The position numbers and the translations under genes were made by a program. Shown here one piece after another: positions 47,614 through 56,225 of a stretch of DNA of 64,000 bases (position 1 is its first letter; each line of letters begins with the position of its first letter). The stretch is from Achromobacter pestifer (GTDB taxonomy: Bacteria > Pseudomonadota > Gammaproteobacteria > Burkholderiales > Burkholderiaceae_B). The DNA lies in the NCBI RefSeq assembly GCF_013267355.1, contig NZ_CP053985.1:4464001-4528000 (forward strand), in the 5' to 3' direction. Under the pieces are notes generated by a model that saw nothing but the letters and a program-made list of their open reading frames with translations, was not told the origin of the DNA and ran no database searches.

Positions 47614-48390
47614 TCAGGGGCCGGTCACGCTGGGAGGCGCGATCCGGATGCCATGGGCCTCCAGCTTTTCGCGGGTGGCGCGCACCAGGGACAGGGCGCC
47701 CGGCGTGTCGCTGTGTATGCAGACGGAGTCGAAGTCGATGGCAATGTCACGGCCTTCGACCGTGCGCACTCGCCCCTCGGTGCAGGCGCGCAGCACTTTT
47801 TCGGCGACCTGGACGGGGTCCAGCGGCTGGGTATAGCGGGTGAAGACGATGGAACCGCTGGCGTCGTAGTCGCGGTCGGCGTAGAACTCGCGCACCACGG
47901 GCTGGTTCAGTTCGCGCGCCAGGCGGTAGGTGACCGAGCTTTCCATGCAGTACAGCGCCAGCGTGGGCTCCAGTTCCTGCAGCGTTTCGATCAGGCGCCG
48001 CGACAGGGTTTCGTCGCGGGCGGCCTGCATGTACAGCGCGCCATGGGGCTTTACGTGCTGCAGGCGTAGTCCGTGCAGCCGGGCGAACTCGCGCAGGGCG
48101 CCCAGTTGATAGACGATGTCGTGCACCAGCGCTTCGGCGCTTTCGCGCATGTCCCGCCGGCCGAAACCCACCAGGTCGCGAAAGCCGGGATGGGCGCCGA
48201 TACAGACGCCATGTTCACGAGCCTGCAACACCGTGCGGTTCATGATCCGCGGGTCGCCGGCATGGAATCCCGTGGCGATATTGGCCGAACTGATCAAGGG
48301 CATGATCGCGTCGTCCACGCCGTCCCCGATGGTCCACGGGCCGAATCCTTCCCCCATGTCCGAGTTGAGGTCGATGCTGCGCTTGCTCAT
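47614..48390 (-). CDS. pxpA: PxpA-type 5-oxoprolinase subunit (LamB/YcsF family)
   Basis: 258 residues from ATG 48390 (ribosome site GGAG); an in-frame ATG at 48462 is unlikely. Family motifs: [55 protein letters not shown] and [16 protein letters not shown]. It has ATGFHAGD where most members have ACGFHAGD. It is the first gene of the - strand pxp-acc operon, divergent from a LysR gene across a 262-base AT-rich spacer. It acts with PxpBC on 5-oxoproline or a related cyclic amide. Confidence 0.93.
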   Translation of the reverse strand: MSKRSIDLNSDMGEGFGPWTIGDGVDDAIMPLISSANIATGFHAGDPRIMNRTVLQAREHGVCIGAHPGFRDLVGFGRRDMRESAEALVHDIVYQLGALREFARLHGLRLQHVKPHGALYMQAARDETLSRRLIETLQELEPTLALYCMESSVTYRLARELNQPVVREFYADRDYDASGSIVFTRYTQPLDPVQVAEKVLRACTEGRVRTVEGRDIAIDFDSVCIHSDTPGALSLVRATREKLEAHGIRIAPPSVTGP

Positions 48391-48495
48391 TGCGGGTGGC
48401 TCCTTCGTGTCGCTCGCCGCATTCGACGCGGCGTGTGACGTGAACATTAGCCAAGCCGGCAAGGGATAAAAAGATCTTTTTATAGATCCATCGAT

Positions 48496-48510
48496 ATCTG
48501 AATTTCAGAT
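48496..48510. promoter_or_regulatory. LysR-type operator-like palindrome 1 (pxpA/LysR spacer)
   Basis: atctgaa-t-ttcagat is a perfect inverted repeat containing a T-N11-A core (tctgaatttcaga), as used by LysR-type regulators. It lies between the divergent pxpA and LysR genes and shares the TTCAG/CTGAA half-site with palindrome 2. Confidence 0.6.
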
Positions 48511-48603
48511 AATTCCTTGATGAATGATTTCGTGCGCCGGGAGCGATTTCCTATGAAAAATAAGGGATATCCCTGATTTCATCGATCGAGTCGCGGAAAG
48601 AAT

Positions 48604-48620
48604 ATTCAGATATCCTGAAT
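48604..48620. promoter_or_regulatory. LysR-type operator-like palindrome 2 (pxpA/LysR spacer)
   Basis: attcag-atatc-ctgaat is a perfect inverted repeat with a T-N11-A core (tcagatatcctga), 33 bases upstream of the LysR start. A site this close to the regulator gene would suit autoregulation, with palindrome 1 ~94 bases further towards pxpA. The rest of the 262-base spacer is AT-rich and promoter-like. Confidence 0.6.
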
Positions 48621-48652
48621 GATAGATATCGATTTAATAGATAAGCCACGAC

Positions 48653-49564
48653 ATGTCGATTACCCTACGCCAGCTCAAATACTTCATCGCGGCGGCCGAA
48701 CTCGGCCAGATTTCCCAGGCGGCCATCCAGCTGGCCATCTCGCAGTCGGCCATCACCAGCGCCATCCGCGAACTGGAGGACACCGTGGGCACGGCGCTGT
48801 TCCTGCGCGGCGCGCATGGCGTGACGCTGACCCATAGCGGCCGCACCTTCCTGAACCACGCCTACAACATCCTGTCCTCGGTCGACGAAGCCCTGCGCAT
48901 GCCGGCGGCGGCGGAAGAGGTTTCAGGCCGCCTGCTGCTGGCGGCCTCCTACACGGTGATCGGCTATTTCCTGCCGTATCACCTGCAGCGGCTGTCGCAG
49001 CTGTATCCGCGCCTGGACATCCAGCTGCACGAACTGAACCGCAGCGCCATCGAGGAAGGCTTGATCGCGAACCGCTATGACATGGCGGTGCTGCTGACCT
49101 CCAACGTCGCCAATCCGGACCTGGCGGTGGAGCACTTTTTCGGCTCGCCTAGGCGGCTGTGGCTGCCGGCCAGGCATCCCTTGCTGGCGGCGGACGCCGT
49201 GACCCTGGAGGACGTTTCGCGTGAGCCCTTCATCATGCTGACCGTGGACGAGGCGGCCTACACCGCCTTGCGCTACTGGAACGAAACGCCGTTCAAGCCC
49301 GACGTGCGGCTGCGGACCTCATCGGTCGAAGCGGTGCGCAGCATGGTGGCCAACGGCAGCGGCGTGGCCCTGCTGTCGGACATGGTCTACCGGCCCTGGT
49401 CGCTGGAAGGCCGGCGCATTGAAACGGTCCAGCTCAAGGACCCGATTCCGCCCATGAACGTGGGGCTGGCCTGGCGCCGCGGCGCGGAAATCTCGCCCGC
49501 GATGCAGGTGGTGCGGGATTACTTCCGGCACGCATACATGGCGCAGCGGGGCGGGGCGGGCTGA
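48653..49564 (+). CDS. LysR-type transcriptional regulator (probable regulator of the pxp-acc cluster)
   Basis: 303 residues. The N-terminal winged helix-turn-helix (LRQLKYFIAAAELGQISQAAIQLAISQSAITSAIRELE) and downstream FLRGAHGVTLTHSGRTFL are typical. A periplasmic-binding-type effector domain follows from ~residue 90. It is divergent from pxpA across a spacer with two matched palindromes, so it likely controls that operon in response to the substrate or a product (inference). Confidence 0.93.
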   Translation: MSITLRQLKYFIAAAELGQISQAAIQLAISQSAITSAIRELEDTVGTALFLRGAHGVTLTHSGRTFLNHAYNILSSVDEALRMPAAAEEVSGRLLLAASYTVIGYFLPYHLQRLSQLYPRLDIQLHELNRSAIEEGLIANRYDMAVLLTSNVANPDLAVEHFFGSPRRLWLPARHPLLAADAVTLEDVSREPFIMLTVDEAAYTALRYWNETPFKPDVRLRTSSVEAVRSMVANGSGVALLSDMVYRPWSLEGRRIETVQLKDPIPPMNVGLAWRRGAEISPAMQVVRDYFRHAYMAQRGGAG

Positions 49565-49718
49565 GCGTTCGCCAGCGGCTGGAACCCATCGTCGAAGTCG
49601 ATCCGCCAGGCCGATGACGCCTCGCGGCAGGGGCAGTGCACGCCCTCGCGACCCCGTGAAATCCCTCATGCCACCAGGCCGCAAAACGATTGCCGTTTGA
49701 ATATGCACTGATGTATAT

Positions 49719-49736
49719 ATCAATGTATGCATTGAT
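49719..49736. promoter_or_regulatory. Palindromic operator-like site upstream of the VOC gene
   Basis: atcaatg-tatg-cattgat is a perfect inverted repeat in an AT-rich patch 84 bases before the VOC gene start. A second near-palindrome (tgatgtatatatca) overlaps its left side. It is a candidate operator for the operon's regulator, possibly the GntR protein encoded at its end. The remainder of the 255-base spacer (49565-49819) shows nothing else I can identify. Confidence 0.5.
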
Positions 49737-49819
49737 GTGAACAGAAGTCGGGCCTGCCTGCGCCGCTTCTTGCCTTCCCGAGTTGGTCGTAGCCCATCCA
49801 GAGAGAAGAAGGAATATCC

Positions 49820-50752
49820 ATGACGCAGCTCCACGGCGCCCGCATCGGGGCGAACGCGGAATCGGCAGGCCCGGATCCCGTCGGCCTGGATCACGTGGGG
49901 CTGTACGCGCACGACATGGGGGCGGCGGCCGCTTTGTATGAAAGGCTGGGCTTCCAGCTGACGCCGTTGTCGCAGCATTCCGGCACGCACGCCGTCACGC
50001 GCGAGGTGGTCAAGGCCGGCATCGCCAACCGTTGCGCCATGCTCGGCCAGGGCTACATCGAATTGGTGGCGGTGGTGGACCCGGCGCTGGACCTGCGCGG
50101 CATACCCGACGGCCTGGCCCGCTATGCGGGCATGCACATCATCGCCTTCGATACCACCCAGCCCGAGCAGCGCATCGCGGCGTTGCGCGAGGCCGGCTTC
50201 GAGGCCGAGCCCGGCGTGCTGCAACGCTACATAGGAACGCAGCAAGGGCCCGAACTGGCGCGGTTCAGCCAGGTGCGCACGCCGCGCGGCGCCATGCCCG
50301 AAGGCCTGATCCTGACCCTGCGTCACGAGACCCCCGAATTGCTTTGGCAGGAGCGCTACCTGCGCCATCCCAATGGCGCTCGCGCGTTGGCGGCGGCCAT
50401 TATCGCTGTCGAGGACCTGGACGAGGCGGCGGCGCGCTATGCGCGTTATCTGGGCATGGCCTGCGTGCGGCGGCGGGGCGAGGCCTGGTTCCGATTGCGT
50501 TCGGGATGCCTGGGCCTGGCAGGCCGCGACGCCCTGCAAACGCGTCTGCCCGGATGCGAGATTCCCGCCCTGCCGCGCCCGGCGGCGCTGGCCGTGGAAG
50601 TGGGCGACTTGTCCCGCACTGCCGCCGTGCTCGAGGCCAATCGGGTTCCCTACCGCCGCGCCAGCGATCAACTGCTGGTGGCAGCCGAACATGCGGGCGG
50701 CGCAAGCCTCATTTTCTGCGCCGGCGCCGGCGCGGTCTTCCCCTTGGATTGA
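49820..50752 (+). CDS. VOC-superfamily (glyoxalase-like) protein
   Basis: 310 residues, from ATG 49820. The N-terminal half is a VOC/glyoxalase-3-like module: GLDHVGLYAHDMGAAAALYERLGF, AMLGQGYIELVAVVDP, AGMHIIAFDT. A second, weaker module follows (AIIAVEDLDEAAARYARYLGM, LAVEVGDLSRTAAVLEANRVPYRR). These folds are used by dioxygenases, epimerases and glyoxalases; the exact reaction cannot be told. It is the first gene of the downstream catabolic operon (71 bases to the binding-protein gene). Confidence 0.86.
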   Translation: MTQLHGARIGANAESAGPDPVGLDHVGLYAHDMGAAAALYERLGFQLTPLSQHSGTHAVTREVVKAGIANRCAMLGQGYIELVAVVDPALDLRGIPDGLARYAGMHIIAFDTTQPEQRIAALREAGFEAEPGVLQRYIGTQQGPELARFSQVRTPRGAMPEGLILTLRHETPELLWQERYLRHPNGARALAAAIIAVEDLDEAAARYARYLGMACVRRRGEAWFRLRSGCLGLAGRDALQTRLPGCEIPALPRPAALAVEVGDLSRTAAVLEANRVPYRRASDQLLVAAEHAGGASLIFCAGAGAVFPLD

Positions 50753-50823
50753 GCGGGGCATTGAACCGGCAGGCAGCCGCAGTACCGATATCCAGCTAGT
50801 ACTTCAATAACAGGAGCAGCAGC

Positions 50824-51921
50824 ATGATAGGTATCGCAAATCCGAAGCGCCGCGTTCGGCGGGGGATCCTGGCAGGAGCCGCAGCCGTGGCGCTGAGCGT
50901 CGCCGGCGCCGCGGCGAACGCGGCGGAGAAGGTCACTTTCGCCTACGGCACCAACATTTCGCTATCCAACGCGCCGACGCTGATGGCGGTGGGCATGGGC
51001 TACTTCAAGGAAGCGGGCCTGGACGTCCAGGCGACCTTCTTCCAGGGGGCCGCGGTGATGTTGCCGCAGGTCACGCAGAAGCACATCACTTTTGGCTGGA
51101 TCACGCCGGATCCGCTGGTGATCTCGCGCCAGCCGGGCCGCGATCCCCTGCCGGTCAAGATGTTCTACAACGGCATCTACCTGTCGCCGTTCGATGTCGT
51201 GGTCACCAAGAACAGTCCAGTCCAGTCCCTTGCCGACCTGAAAGGCAAGAAGATAGGCGTGGGCGCCATGTCCTGGGGCAATCTGGCGGTCACCAAGGCG
51301 ATGATGAAGAAGATCGGCCTGGAACTGCAGCGCGACTACGAGTTCGTGCCCGTGGGCGTGGGTGCGACGGCGCTGCGCGCGATCAGCGACGATAAGGTGC
51401 AGGCGCTGAACCTGTTCGATACCTTCCACGTGCAGATCGAGCAGATGGGCGTCGAGCTGCGCCGCCTGCCCATGGGCCAGAACTATCGCGAACTGTTCTC
51501 CAGCGGCTGGATCGCGCATGAAGACACCTTGCGCGACCGGCCGGAACTGGTGGTCGCCTTTGCGCGCGCCGCCGCCCGCGGCGTGGTCGCCTGCAACGCC
51601 AATCCGGAAGCCTGCGTGAAGAACTTCTGGACCCTGTATCCGGCCACCAAGCCGGCCGAGGGGACCGAGGAGAAAAAGCTGGCGGACGCCGTGCAGATCC
51701 TGAAGGTGCGTCTGGCCACCATGCTGCCGGAGCAGGGCGCCGGGAAAATGGGCTACTACACCGAGCAGTCCTGGAAGGACTATGTCGAGGTACTGCATGA
51801 AGGCGGACAGCTGAGCACCGGGAATGTGGACGTCAAGCCGCTCTACACCAACCAGTTCGTCAAGGACATCAACGACTTCGACGCCGCGGCCGTGGTGGCT
51901 GCGGCCAAGCAGCTCAAGTAG
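50824..51921 (+). CDS. ABC transporter periplasmic substrate-binding protein (NMT1/SsuA-like)
   Basis: 365 residues with a strong AGGAG site. The basic N-terminus (PKRRVRRGILAGAAAVALSVAG) and a likely cleavage after ANA form a signal peptide. The mature protein begins EKVTFAYGTNISLSNAPTLMAVGMGYFKEAGLDVQ, the pattern of the SsuA/TauA/NMT1 family, and continues with VVTKNSPVQSLADLKGKKIGVG. Such proteins bind organosulfonates, pyrimidine precursors or small organic acids. The ligand here is unknown. Confidence 0.92.
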   Translation: MIGIANPKRRVRRGILAGAAAVALSVAGAAANAAEKVTFAYGTNISLSNAPTLMAVGMGYFKEAGLDVQATFFQGAAVMLPQVTQKHITFGWITPDPLVISRQPGRDPLPVKMFYNGIYLSPFDVVVTKNSPVQSLADLKGKKIGVGAMSWGNLAVTKAMMKKIGLELQRDYEFVPVGVGATALRAISDDKVQALNLFDTFHVQIEQMGVELRRLPMGQNYRELFSSGWIAHEDTLRDRPELVVAFARAAARGVVACNANPEACVKNFWTLYPATKPAEGTEEKKLADAVQILKVRLATMLPEQGAGKMGYYTEQSWKDYVEVLHEGGQLSTGNVDVKPLYTNQFVKDINDFDAAAVVAAAKQLK

Positions 51922-51939
51922 ACGCGAGCCGGAACCCCT

Positions 51940-52773
51940 ATGAACTCCCTGAACCTATCCCTGGTCGAAGGCGGGCGGTCGCCAGCGCGCTCGGGCGGCG
52001 CCGGCCGTCCCCTGCTGACCGCCGACAATGTGAGCGTGGTCTACCGTAGCAGCAAGGGGCCGATCACCGCTGTCGACAACCTGTCGCTGCAACTAGGGGC
52101 CGGCGAATTCGTTTCGGTGCTGGGCCCGTCAGGCTGCGGAAAATCCACGCTGGTCAAGGTGTTCAGCGGCCTGCTGACAACTTCCAGCGGCAAGGCCCTG
52201 CTCAACGGCACACCCATCGACAAGCCGCGCGGCGACGTGGGCATCGTCTTCCAGCAGCCTACGTTGCTGCCCTGGAAAACCGTGCTGGACAACGTGTTGG
52301 TGCCGATCCGCGCCTTGCGCAAGGACGTCGAAGCCGGCACCGCCCGGGCGCTGGAACTGCTGCGCCTGGTGGGACTGGAGAAGTTCGCGAACAATTATCC
52401 CAGCGAGCTCTCGGGCGGCATGCAGCAGCGGGTCGGCATCGCGCGCGGCCTGGTCCACGATCCGGCGCTGCTGCTGATGGACGAGCCGTTCTCGGCGCTG
52501 GACACGATGACCCGCGACCGCATGAGCATCGAACTGCAGCGCATCTGGATGGCCACGCGCAAATCAGCCCTGTTCATCACGCACAGCATCGCCGAAGCCG
52601 TGTTCCTGTCGGACCGGATCGTGGTGATGTCGGCGCGTCCCGGCCGCATCATCCGGGAAGTCGCGGTGGACCTGCCGCGGCCGCGGACGCTGGCGACGCT
52701 CAACGACCCCGAGTTCACGCGCCTGTGCGCCGAATTGCGGGAACTGTTCGATCAGTTGGTGAAGTTCGACTAG
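51940..52773 (+). CDS. ABC transporter ATPase (SsuB/TauB-like)
   Basis: 277 residues, 18 bases after the binding-protein gene. Walker A GPSGCGKST (62-70, K68), Q-loop FQQPTLLPW, signature LSGGMQQR (157-164), Walker B LLLMDEPFSALD (D181, E182) and the switch histidine in FITHSIAEAV are all intact. It energises the importer with the flanking permease and binding protein. Confidence 0.95.
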   Translation: MNSLNLSLVEGGRSPARSGGAGRPLLTADNVSVVYRSSKGPITAVDNLSLQLGAGEFVSVLGPSGCGKSTLVKVFSGLLTTSSGKALLNGTPIDKPRGDVGIVFQQPTLLPWKTVLDNVLVPIRALRKDVEAGTARALELLRLVGLEKFANNYPSELSGGMQQRVGIARGLVHDPALLLMDEPFSALDTMTRDRMSIELQRIWMATRKSALFITHSIAEAVFLSDRIVVMSARPGRIIREVAVDLPRPRTLATLNDPEFTRLCAELRELFDQLVKFD

Positions 52774-52784
52774 CGGAGGCGTTC

Positions 52785-53567
52785 GTGTCCCGATCCATCA
52801 AGTCCATACTCTATCCCTTGATCACCGGCGTGCTGCTGGTGATCCTGTGGTTCGTCAGCATCCGGGTGTTCTCCGTACCCAACTACCTGTTGCCCACGCC
52901 GGAATCCGTGCTGCAGGCGCTCAAGACCGGCTACATCGACGGCCAGTACTGGCCGCACTTCCTGTTCACGCTGCAAAGCACCGTGTACGGCTACCTGATA
53001 GGTTGCGGGCTGGCCCTGGTGGTGGGAACCATACTGGCCGAGTCCGAGACCTTCGAGCAGTTCATCTATCCCTACATCATCGCCCTGCAGTCCACGCCGA
53101 AAGTGGCGATCGCGCCCTTGCTGCTGGTCTGGTTCGGTTTCGGGATGGCCTCCAAGGTCGTGATGGTGGCCTTGATGAGCTTTTTCCCGATGTTCATCAA
53201 CACGGTGGTCGGTATCCGCCAGGCCGATCCCGCCATGCTGGATCTGATGAAGGCCTTCGGCGCTTCGCGCGCCCATGTTTTTTTCCACGTCAAGCTGCCC
53301 GCCGCGTCGGGCCACATCTTCGCCGGCCTGCAGATATCGGTCGTCCTGAGCCTGATCGGCGCGGTGGTGTCGGAGTTCATTTCGTCCAGCAAGGGGCTGG
53401 GCTACCTGATCCAGTCGGCCTCGGTCAACATGGACGTCGCCACCATGTTCGCCTGCCTGTTCAGCCTGGTGTTCATCGGCTTGACCGGCACCAACCTGAT
53501 CCGATACCTGCACCGCAAGCTGGTGTTCTGGGACAAGTCGACCTCGGCCACCGTGCAAGCCGAATAG
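52785..53567 (+). CDS. ABC transporter permease (SsuC/TauC-like)
   Basis: 260 residues. I chose GTG 52785 (VSRSIKSILYP), which has GGAGG just upstream and follows the ATPase stop by 11 bases; the upstream ATG at 52725 would overlap the ATPase gene by 49 bases. About six membrane helices are visible, with a BPD-type EAA-like loop around MKAFGASRAHVFFHVKLPAA. It forms the membrane channel of the importer. Confidence 0.92.
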   Translation: MSRSIKSILYPLITGVLLVILWFVSIRVFSVPNYLLPTPESVLQALKTGYIDGQYWPHFLFTLQSTVYGYLIGCGLALVVGTILAESETFEQFIYPYIIALQSTPKVAIAPLLLVWFGFGMASKVVMVALMSFFPMFINTVVGIRQADPAMLDLMKAFGASRAHVFFHVKLPAASGHIFAGLQISVVLSLIGAVVSEFISSSKGLGYLIQSASVNMDVATMFACLFSLVFIGLTGTNLIRYLHRKLVFWDKSTSATVQAE

Positions 53568-53586
53568 CAGACAGGAGAGCTCATCC

Positions 53587-54684
53587 ATGGAATTCCATCA
53601 ATGCTATGCGCTCGACTACGGCCGCGCGCGCGACAAGTTCCGGGCGGCGGCAGTGGGGGCGGGAGGGCGCCTGGCGGAATATCCGCACGCCGGCGCCAGG
53701 ACGCCAGGCGGCACGGCGCTGGTGACCGACGTGGCCTGCTTCGGCCGCGCCGATGCGCCGCGCCGCCTGCTGGTGGTCAGCGGCACCCACGGACTCGAGG
53801 GCTTCTTCGGTTCGGCGGCGCAGATCGCGTGGATGCTGGGCGGCGGTCCCGCGGCGCTGGACCCGGACGTGGCGGTGGTCATGGTGCATGCCATCAACCC
53901 CTGGGGCTTTGCGCACCTGAGCCGCACCACCGAAAACAATGTAGACCTGAACCGCAATTTCATCGGGCACGATGCGGCGCCGCCCGCCAATCCCGACTAT
54001 GCGCTGCTGCATCCGCTGCTGCTGCGCGATGAATGGAGCCGCGCGGACGTGGCGGCCGCTCAGCAGGCCATGGAGGATTTCGCGGCCAGCCATGGCGAGG
54101 ACCGTCTGTATGACACGCTGGCGCGCGGCCAGTATTCCCATCCAGACGGCCTGAACTATGGCGGCAATGGGCGGGAGTGGTCCAACCTGACGCTGGAGCG
54201 CATCGTCGGCGACCACCTTGCCGGCGCGAGCAAGGTCGCCTTGATTGACTGGCACACGGGCATAGGCGGATACGGCGAACCGTTCTTCCTGTGCTTCAAC
54301 GAAGAAGGCGGGCCCCTGCATGATCGGGCCGTGCAGTGGTGGGGCAAGGAGCGCATCGTCGGCCAGCGGCCGCACGGCAAGTCGCGTCCGAACTATCAGG
54401 GCCTGTTGTTCTATGGCGTGCAGTCCTTCCTGGGCGACGTGCCGATGTGCGGCGCCGTGATCGAGTTCGGCACGCGCGGCTGGCATATGCGCCGCTTGCT
54501 GCGCCTGGACCTGTGGTTGAAATTCAAGGCGGACCCGGTCAGCGAGCGCTATGAAATGCTGCGCGCGGATCTGCTGGACTCGTTCTGTCCGGTGGACCAG
54601 GTCTGGCGCGAGGGCACGCTGCGCCACTCCCAGGAGATCACGCGGCAGGCGGTGGAGGGGCTGACGGGCTGGAAGGATGCATGA
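53587..54684 (+). CDS. DUF2817 / M14-like zinc hydrolase
   Basis: 365 residues with a GGAGAG site. The zinc-site pattern of M14-type carboxypeptidase/deacylase folds is visible: GTHGLEG (H68, E71) and DWHTGIG (H223), plus HAINPWGFAHLSRTTENNVDLNRN. The family is predicted to cleave an amide or acyl bond. Placed between an importer and a CoA ligase, it may release a carboxylic acid from the imported compound (inference). It overlaps the next gene by 4 bases. Confidence 0.86.
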   Translation: MEFHQCYALDYGRARDKFRAAAVGAGGRLAEYPHAGARTPGGTALVTDVACFGRADAPRRLLVVSGTHGLEGFFGSAAQIAWMLGGGPAALDPDVAVVMVHAINPWGFAHLSRTTENNVDLNRNFIGHDAAPPANPDYALLHPLLLRDEWSRADVAAAQQAMEDFAASHGEDRLYDTLARGQYSHPDGLNYGGNGREWSNLTLERIVGDHLAGASKVALIDWHTGIGGYGEPFFLCFNEEGGPLHDRAVQWWGKERIVGQRPHGKSRPNYQGLLFYGVQSFLGDVPMCGAVIEFGTRGWHMRRLLRLDLWLKFKADPVSERYEMLRADLLDSFCPVDQVWREGTLRHSQEITRQAVEGLTGWKDA

Positions 54685-56225
54685 TGGCTGCATCCGCAAA
54701 CCTGGGTTCGTTGTTTTCGCCGGCGCGCGAGGCGGGCGCTGTCGCCCTGATCGACCTGGGCGGCGAGCCGGGGCCGCGCGTCTATACCTTTGGCGAACTT
54801 GATGCGCAGGCGGACGGCGTCGCTCGCGGGTTGCGGGCGCGCGGCCTGGATCCGGGCGCCCGCGTCGCGATCCTGTCGGCCAATCGCATGGAGTTCCTGG
54901 CCGCCTATCTGGGGATCATGCGGGCCGGCCTGGTCGCGGTGCCGGTAAATCACCGGTTGCCCGCCGCAGGCATCGACTTCATCCTGCAGGACTGTGGCGC
55001 CGGCCTGGTGTTCTGCGACCGGGCGCGGCGCGGAGTCTGTCCGGCGCAGTTGCCGGTGGTCGAGTTCGGGGCGGACGGCCCGGGCGGCTATGCCGCGTTC
55101 CTGTCGCCAGGGCCATGGGAGGCGGAGCCCGCCGTACCAGGGCAGGCCGCCTTGTTTCTTTACACGTCCGGCTCCACCGGCCGTCCCAAAGGCGTGATGC
55201 TGTCGCACGCGGGCTATCTCTGGACGGTGCGCCAGCGTGTTGCCGCCACTGACTATTCACGTCACCGCTTCCTGGTGGCGGCGCCCCTGTACCACATGAA
55301 TGCGCTCAATACCGTCAAGCTCGCGCTTGCTGGCCAAGGCAGCCTGGTGCTGATGCCCCAGTTCGAGCCGGCCGGCTATCTGGACGCGATACAGGGCTAT
55401 CGCTGCACCTGGCTGACCGCGATACCCACCATGATTGCGTTGCTGGCCCGCGAGTCGGCGCTGGTGGCGCAGACGAACCGGTCCTCGGTGGCCATGGTGC
55501 GGCTGGGTTCGGAGCCGCTCACGCAGCGCATCGCCGACAGCGCACGCGACATGTTCCCGCGCGCCGCCATCGGCAACGGCTACGGTGCGACCGAAACCGG
55601 TGCGCTGGTGTTCGGCCCGCATCCCGAAGGGCTGGCGCAGCCGGTGTTGTCCGTGGGGTATCCGCACCCGGCGGTGCAGTCCAGGCTGGTCGATGGCGAC
55701 AACATCGACGCCGCCGCAGGCGTGCTGCAGGTTCGCTCCGAAGCCCTGATGCTGGGCTACCACGGCTTGCCGGAGCAATCCGCGGCGGCCATGACGGAGG
55801 ACGGCTTTTACATCACCGGCGACGTGATGCGTCGCGACGAGAACGGCTTCCATTACTTCGTGGGCCGGGCCGACGACATGTTCGTGTGCGGCGGCGAGAA
55901 CATCTATCCGGGAGAGGTCGAGAAGATGCTGGAACGTCATCCCGCCATCTTCCAGGCTTGCGTCGTGCCGCTGCCCGACGCGCTCAAGGGCATGAAACCC
56001 GTCGCGCTGGTGGTGCTGCGTCCCGACGCGGCGCTGTCCGAACAGGCGGTCAAGGAGCACGCGCTGGCCCATGGGCCAGCCTACCTGCACCCGCGGGCGG
56101 TGCGTTTCGTCGATGAGATGCCGGTCAGCAGCACGGGCAAGGTCAACCGCAAGGCGGCCGCGCTGCTGGCCGCCGAGCTGATGTTCAACCCACCCATCCT
56201 CAATCAGAGCAAGGAGCATCCATGA
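54681..56225 (+). CDS. Acyl-CoA synthetase (AMP-forming, class I adenylate-forming enzyme)
   Basis: 514 residues, ATG overlapping the previous stop. The P-loop-like motif FLYTSGSTGRPKGVMLSH (~159-176), GYGATETGALVFGP, ITGDVMRRDENGFHYFVGRADDMF and the C-terminal STGKVNRK with catalytic lysine K487 are intact. It activates a carboxylic acid to its CoA thioester via an acyl-AMP. The N-terminal half is somewhat short for the family. The acid substrate is unknown. Confidence 0.94.
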   Translation: MMAASANLGSLFSPAREAGAVALIDLGGEPGPRVYTFGELDAQADGVARGLRARGLDPGARVAILSANRMEFLAAYLGIMRAGLVAVPVNHRLPAAGIDFILQDCGAGLVFCDRARRGVCPAQLPVVEFGADGPGGYAAFLSPGPWEAEPAVPGQAALFLYTSGSTGRPKGVMLSHAGYLWTVRQRVAATDYSRHRFLVAAPLYHMNALNTVKLALAGQGSLVLMPQFEPAGYLDAIQGYRCTWLTAIPTMIALLARESALVAQTNRSSVAMVRLGSEPLTQRIADSARDMFPRAAIGNGYGATETGALVFGPHPEGLAQPVLSVGYPHPAVQSRLVDGDNIDAAAGVLQVRSEALMLGYHGLPEQSAAAMTEDGFYITGDVMRRDENGFHYFVGRADDMFVCGGENIYPGEVEKMLERHPAIFQACVVPLPDALKGMKPVALVVLRPDAALSEQAVKEHALAHGPAYLHPRAVRFVDEMPVSSTGKVNRKAAALLAAELMFNPPILNQSKEHP

